Assembly: GCF_007993735.1 (NCBI RefSeq)
Contig: NZ_CP042453.1
Location: 682,001 to 746,000, forward strand
Source of the DNA: Arenimonas daejeonensis
GTDB taxonomy: Bacteria > Pseudomonadota > Gammaproteobacteria > Xanthomonadales > Xanthomonadaceae
Length of the DNA stretch: 64,000 nt
Direction: 5' to 3'
Shown: positions 62,163 to 64,000 of the stretch, in pieces
Layout: each line of letters begins with the position of its first letter
Position numbering within the stretch: the stretch's first letter is position 1
Translations under genes and position numbers: made by a program
The notes under the pieces: generated by a model
Databases searched by the model: none
Told to the model about the DNA's origin: nothing
What the model saw: the letters and a program-made list of their open reading frames with translations, nothing else

Positions 62163-64000
62163 GTGACAACACCGTCCCGCCCCGATTTCCCGATCGCCGA
62201 ACTGCTGCCGGCCCTGCTCGACAGCCTGGCGGAACATCCGCGCCTGGTGCTTGAGGCCCCGCCCGGCGCCGGCAAGACCACCCAGGTGCCGCTGGCCCTG
62301 CTGGATGCGCCCTGGCGCGGCGACGGCCGCATCCTGATGCTGGAACCGCGGCGCGTGGCCGCGCGCGCTGCCGCAGGGTTCATGGCGAAGCAGCTGGGTG
62401 AACAGCCCGGCGACACTGTCGGCTACCGCATCCGCTTCGAGTCGAAAGTCTCGGCGCGTACCCGCGTCGAGGTCGTCACCGAAGGCATCCTCACGCGCAT
62501 GATCCAGGACGACCCCACGCTCGAGGGTGTGGCGGCGATCGTGTTCGACGAATTCCACGAACGCCACCTCGCCGGCGACCTCGGCCTGGCGCTGGCGCTG
62601 GACGTGCAGGCGCAGCTGCGCGAGGACCTGCGCATCGTGGTGATGTCGGCCACGCTCGACGGCGAGAAGCTGGCGCGTTTCCTCGATGCGCCGCGCCTGA
62701 CCAGCGCCGGCCGCAGTTTCCCGGTGACCACGGTGCACTTCCCCGCGCGCCGCGACGAGCCGCTGAACGCGCAGCTGCGCCGCTGTGTCGAAGAGGCTTT
62801 GGCCAAACATCCCGGCGACATGCTGGTGTTCCTGTCGGGGCAGCGTGAGATCGGCGAGGCGATGGCGGCGTTGCAGTCGGTCGTGACGGACAAAGCATCC
62901 CCTCTCCCCAACCCCTCTCCCACAAGGGGAGAGGGGCTTTCCGGCATTTCTCCCTCTCCCCTTGTGGGAGAGGGGCTATCGGGCATTTCTTCCTCTCCCC
63001 TTGTGGGAGAGGGGCTTTCAGGCATTTCTCCCTCTCCCCTTGTGGGAGAGGGCCGGGGAGAGGGGTCCCGGTCCCGCGAAGTCGTCCTGCTGCCGCTGCA
63101 CGGCGAATTGCCCGTCGAAGCCCAGTCCGCGGCCCTCGCCCCCGACCCGCAGGGCCGCCGCCGCATCGTGCTGGCCACCAATGTCGCGGAAAGTTCGGTG
63201 ACCCTGCCCGGCGTGCGCGTGGTGATCGACGCCGGCCTGGCGCGCGAACCCCGCTACGACCCGAACTCCGGCTTCGCCCGGCTCGACACCGTCAGCATCT
63301 CGCAGGCCTCGGCCGACCAGCGCGCCGGCCGCGCCGGCCGTGTCGCCGAAGGCTGGGCCTATCGCCTGTGGCCGCAGTCGCAGCGGCTGGAAGCCATGCG
63401 CACGCCGGAAATCGCCCAGGTCGAACTGGCCGGGCTGGCGCTGGAACTTGCCGCCTGGGGCGAAAGCACGCTGCGCTTCGTCGATGCGCCACCGGCCGGC
63501 GCGCTGGCCGCCGCCCGCGAACTGCTGCAGCGGCTCGACGCACTGGATGACGAGCAGCGCATCACCGCCTTCGGACGTGAACTGCTGGCGCTGGGCACAC
63601 ATCCGCGGTTGGCGGCGATGCTGAAGGCGCCGCGCGATCCGAAAGAACGTGCCCTGGCCTGCGACCTTGCCGCGCTGGTGGAAGCGCGCGACCCGCTGCG
63701 CGAACGCAGCGACGGCCTGGCGATGCGCTGGCAGGCACTGGCGGCCTTCAGGAACGGTCGCGCTCCCGGCCATGCCAACCGCGGCGCGCTCGCCGCCATC
63801 GACGCCGCGGCGAAACAGTGGCGCCGCCGCCTGCGCTGCGATGCCGCACCGCCCGCCGACGCGCCAGCCCATCTGCTCGGCGACCTGCTGGCGCACGCCT
63901 TCCCGGACCGCATCGCCCGCCAGCACCCGTCCGAACCACGCCGCTACCAGCTGGCCAACGGCCGCATGGCGCGCATCTTTGACGACAGCGCGGTGTTCGG
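62163..64000 (+). CDS. hrpB: ATP-dependent helicase HrpB with an in-frame repeat insertion, 3' end beyond the window
   Basis: A GTG at 62163 begins VTTPSRPDFPIAELLPALL. The DEAH-type motifs follow: EAPPGAGKTTQVP (I), VFDEFHERH (II), MSATLD (III), FLSGQREIGEAM (IV), LATNVAESSVTLPGV (V) and QRAGRAGRV (VI). Between motif IV and the next strand (VVLLPLHGELPVEAQ) an insertion of about 56 residues, made of four related repeat units, is in frame and open. The gene has no frame lesion and runs off the right edge. HrpB is an RNA helicase-like protein of uncertain substrate. The insertion should sit on the surface of the second RecA domain. Confidence 0.93.
   Translation, partial: MTTPSRPDFPIAELLPALLDSLAEHPRLVLEAPPGAGKTTQVPLALLDAPWRGDGRILMLEPRRVAARAAAGFMAKQLGEQPGDTVGYRIRFESKVSARTRVEVVTEGILTRMIQDDPTLEGVAAIVFDEFHERHLAGDLGLALALDVQAQLREDLRIVVMSATLDGEKLARFLDAPRLTSAGRSFPVTTVHFPARRDEPLNAQLRRCVEEALAKHPGDMLVFLSGQREIGEAMAALQSVVTDKASPLPNPSPTRGEGLSGISPSPLVGEGLSGISSSPLVGEGLSGISPSPLVGEGRGEGSRSREVVLLPLHGELPVEAQSAALAPDPQGRRRIVLATNVAESSVTLPGVRVVIDAGLAREPRYDPNSGFARLDTVSISQASADQRAGRAGRVAEGWAYRLWPQSQRLEAMRTPEIAQVELAGLALELAAWGESTLRFVDAPPAGALAAARELLQRLDALDDEQRITAFGRELLALGTHPRLAAMLKAPRDPKERALACDLAALVEARDPLRERSDGLAMRWQALAAFRNGRAPGHANRGALAAIDAAAKQWRRRLRCDAAPPADAPAHLLGDLLAHAFPDRIARQHPSEPRRYQLANGRMARIFDDSAVF
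62898..63065. repeat. Four-hairpin palindromic repeat block within hrpB
   Basis: The block contains four copies of a 10-bp-arm palindrome (CCCCTCTCCC/GGGAGAGGGG). The first has an ACAA loop and the other three, spaced at exactly 39 bp (starts near 62952, 62991, 63030), have the inverse CTTGTG loop. It is bounded by CCCTCTCCCCAACCCCTCTCC at the left and a mirrored GGGCCGGGGAGAGGGG at the right. The 39-bp period encodes a 13-residue unit GISPSPLVGEGLS. The same palindrome family occurs between genes at 2122-2159. Confidence 0.92.

Noticed and set aside
62898..63065. CRISPR array
   Set aside because: The 39-bp units are head-to-tail and almost identical with no unique spacers, and each contains a long palindrome. 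No cas genes are nearby.

Overview
The window is a high-GC chromosomal segment around the replication origin of a gammaproteobacterium, most likely a member of the Xanthomonadaceae/Lysobacteraceae. The gene order dnaA-dnaN-recF-gyrB, a transglutaminase-like/ATP-grasp pair, a TPR protein, tonB-exbB-exbD-exbD and pdxJ, with rpmH-rnpA-yidC-mnmE on the other side of dnaA, is the Xanthomonas-type origin neighbourhood. The dnaN-dnaA spacer carries a perfect DnaA box and several near-matches in AT-rich DNA. recF contains two perfect 14-bp ParB-site (parS) cores. I see no tRNA, rRNA, CRISPR array, insertion sequence or prophage.

Layout. 1-4.9 kb: two paralogous membrane diguanylate cyclases flank a Mn-riboswitch-controlled TerC/Alx exporter and a rhomboid protease, followed by a DUF2238 membrane protein. 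4.9-7.1 kb: an Lrp/AsnC regulator is divergent from phenylalanine hydroxylase, followed by a membrane protein. 7.3-10.8 kb: a NarL-type two-component system, a lipoprotein and an MgtC/DUF4010 membrane protein. 10.9-13.0 kb: fbp, a small lipoprotein and a 2OG-Fe(II) oxygenase. 13.0-26.9 kb: a pectin/unsaturated uronate utilisation locus (eda, kdgK, TonB-dependent receptor, pectinesterase, pectate lyase, a 2-keto-4-pentenoate-hydratase-like enzyme, a TRAP transporter, a LacI regulator, kduI, kduD). 26.9-32.5 kb: cupin, SLC13 permease, radical SAM protein, cardiolipin synthase and small membrane proteins. 32.6-40.6 kb: a propeller/GGDEF protein, pdxJ and the Ton energy-coupling genes. 40.8-54 kb: the origin block. 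54-64 kb: a lipid-anchored TonB-C protein, a hydrolase-natA-natB operon, a ferredoxin reductase-like protein, a second ABC exporter, tatD and the start of hrpB.

The pectin locus forms a nearly complete route. Secreted pectinesterase and pectate lyase make unsaturated oligogalacturonides. The TonB-dependent receptor, energised by the TonB/ExbB/ExbD genes about 20 kb away, takes them across the outer membrane. The TRAP transporter crosses the inner membrane, and KduI, KduD, KdgK and Eda bring the sugar to pyruvate and glyceraldehyde-3-phosphate; fbp nearby would serve gluconeogenesis from these products. No oligogalacturonate lyase or unsaturated glucuronyl hydrolase lies in the window. A palindrome close to TGACACCGGTGTCA recurs upstream of three of its transcription units and is the likely operator of the LacI regulator.

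Quality caveat. About forty single- or double-base frameshifts interrupt otherwise well-conserved genes, including dnaA, recF, yidC, mnmE, fbp, tonB and exbB. So many lesions in essential genes mean sequencing or assembly indels, not pseudogenes. A large share abut CCWGG, and four share the context TTCATGG with the C missing. Gene coordinates below therefore span the corrected reading frames.
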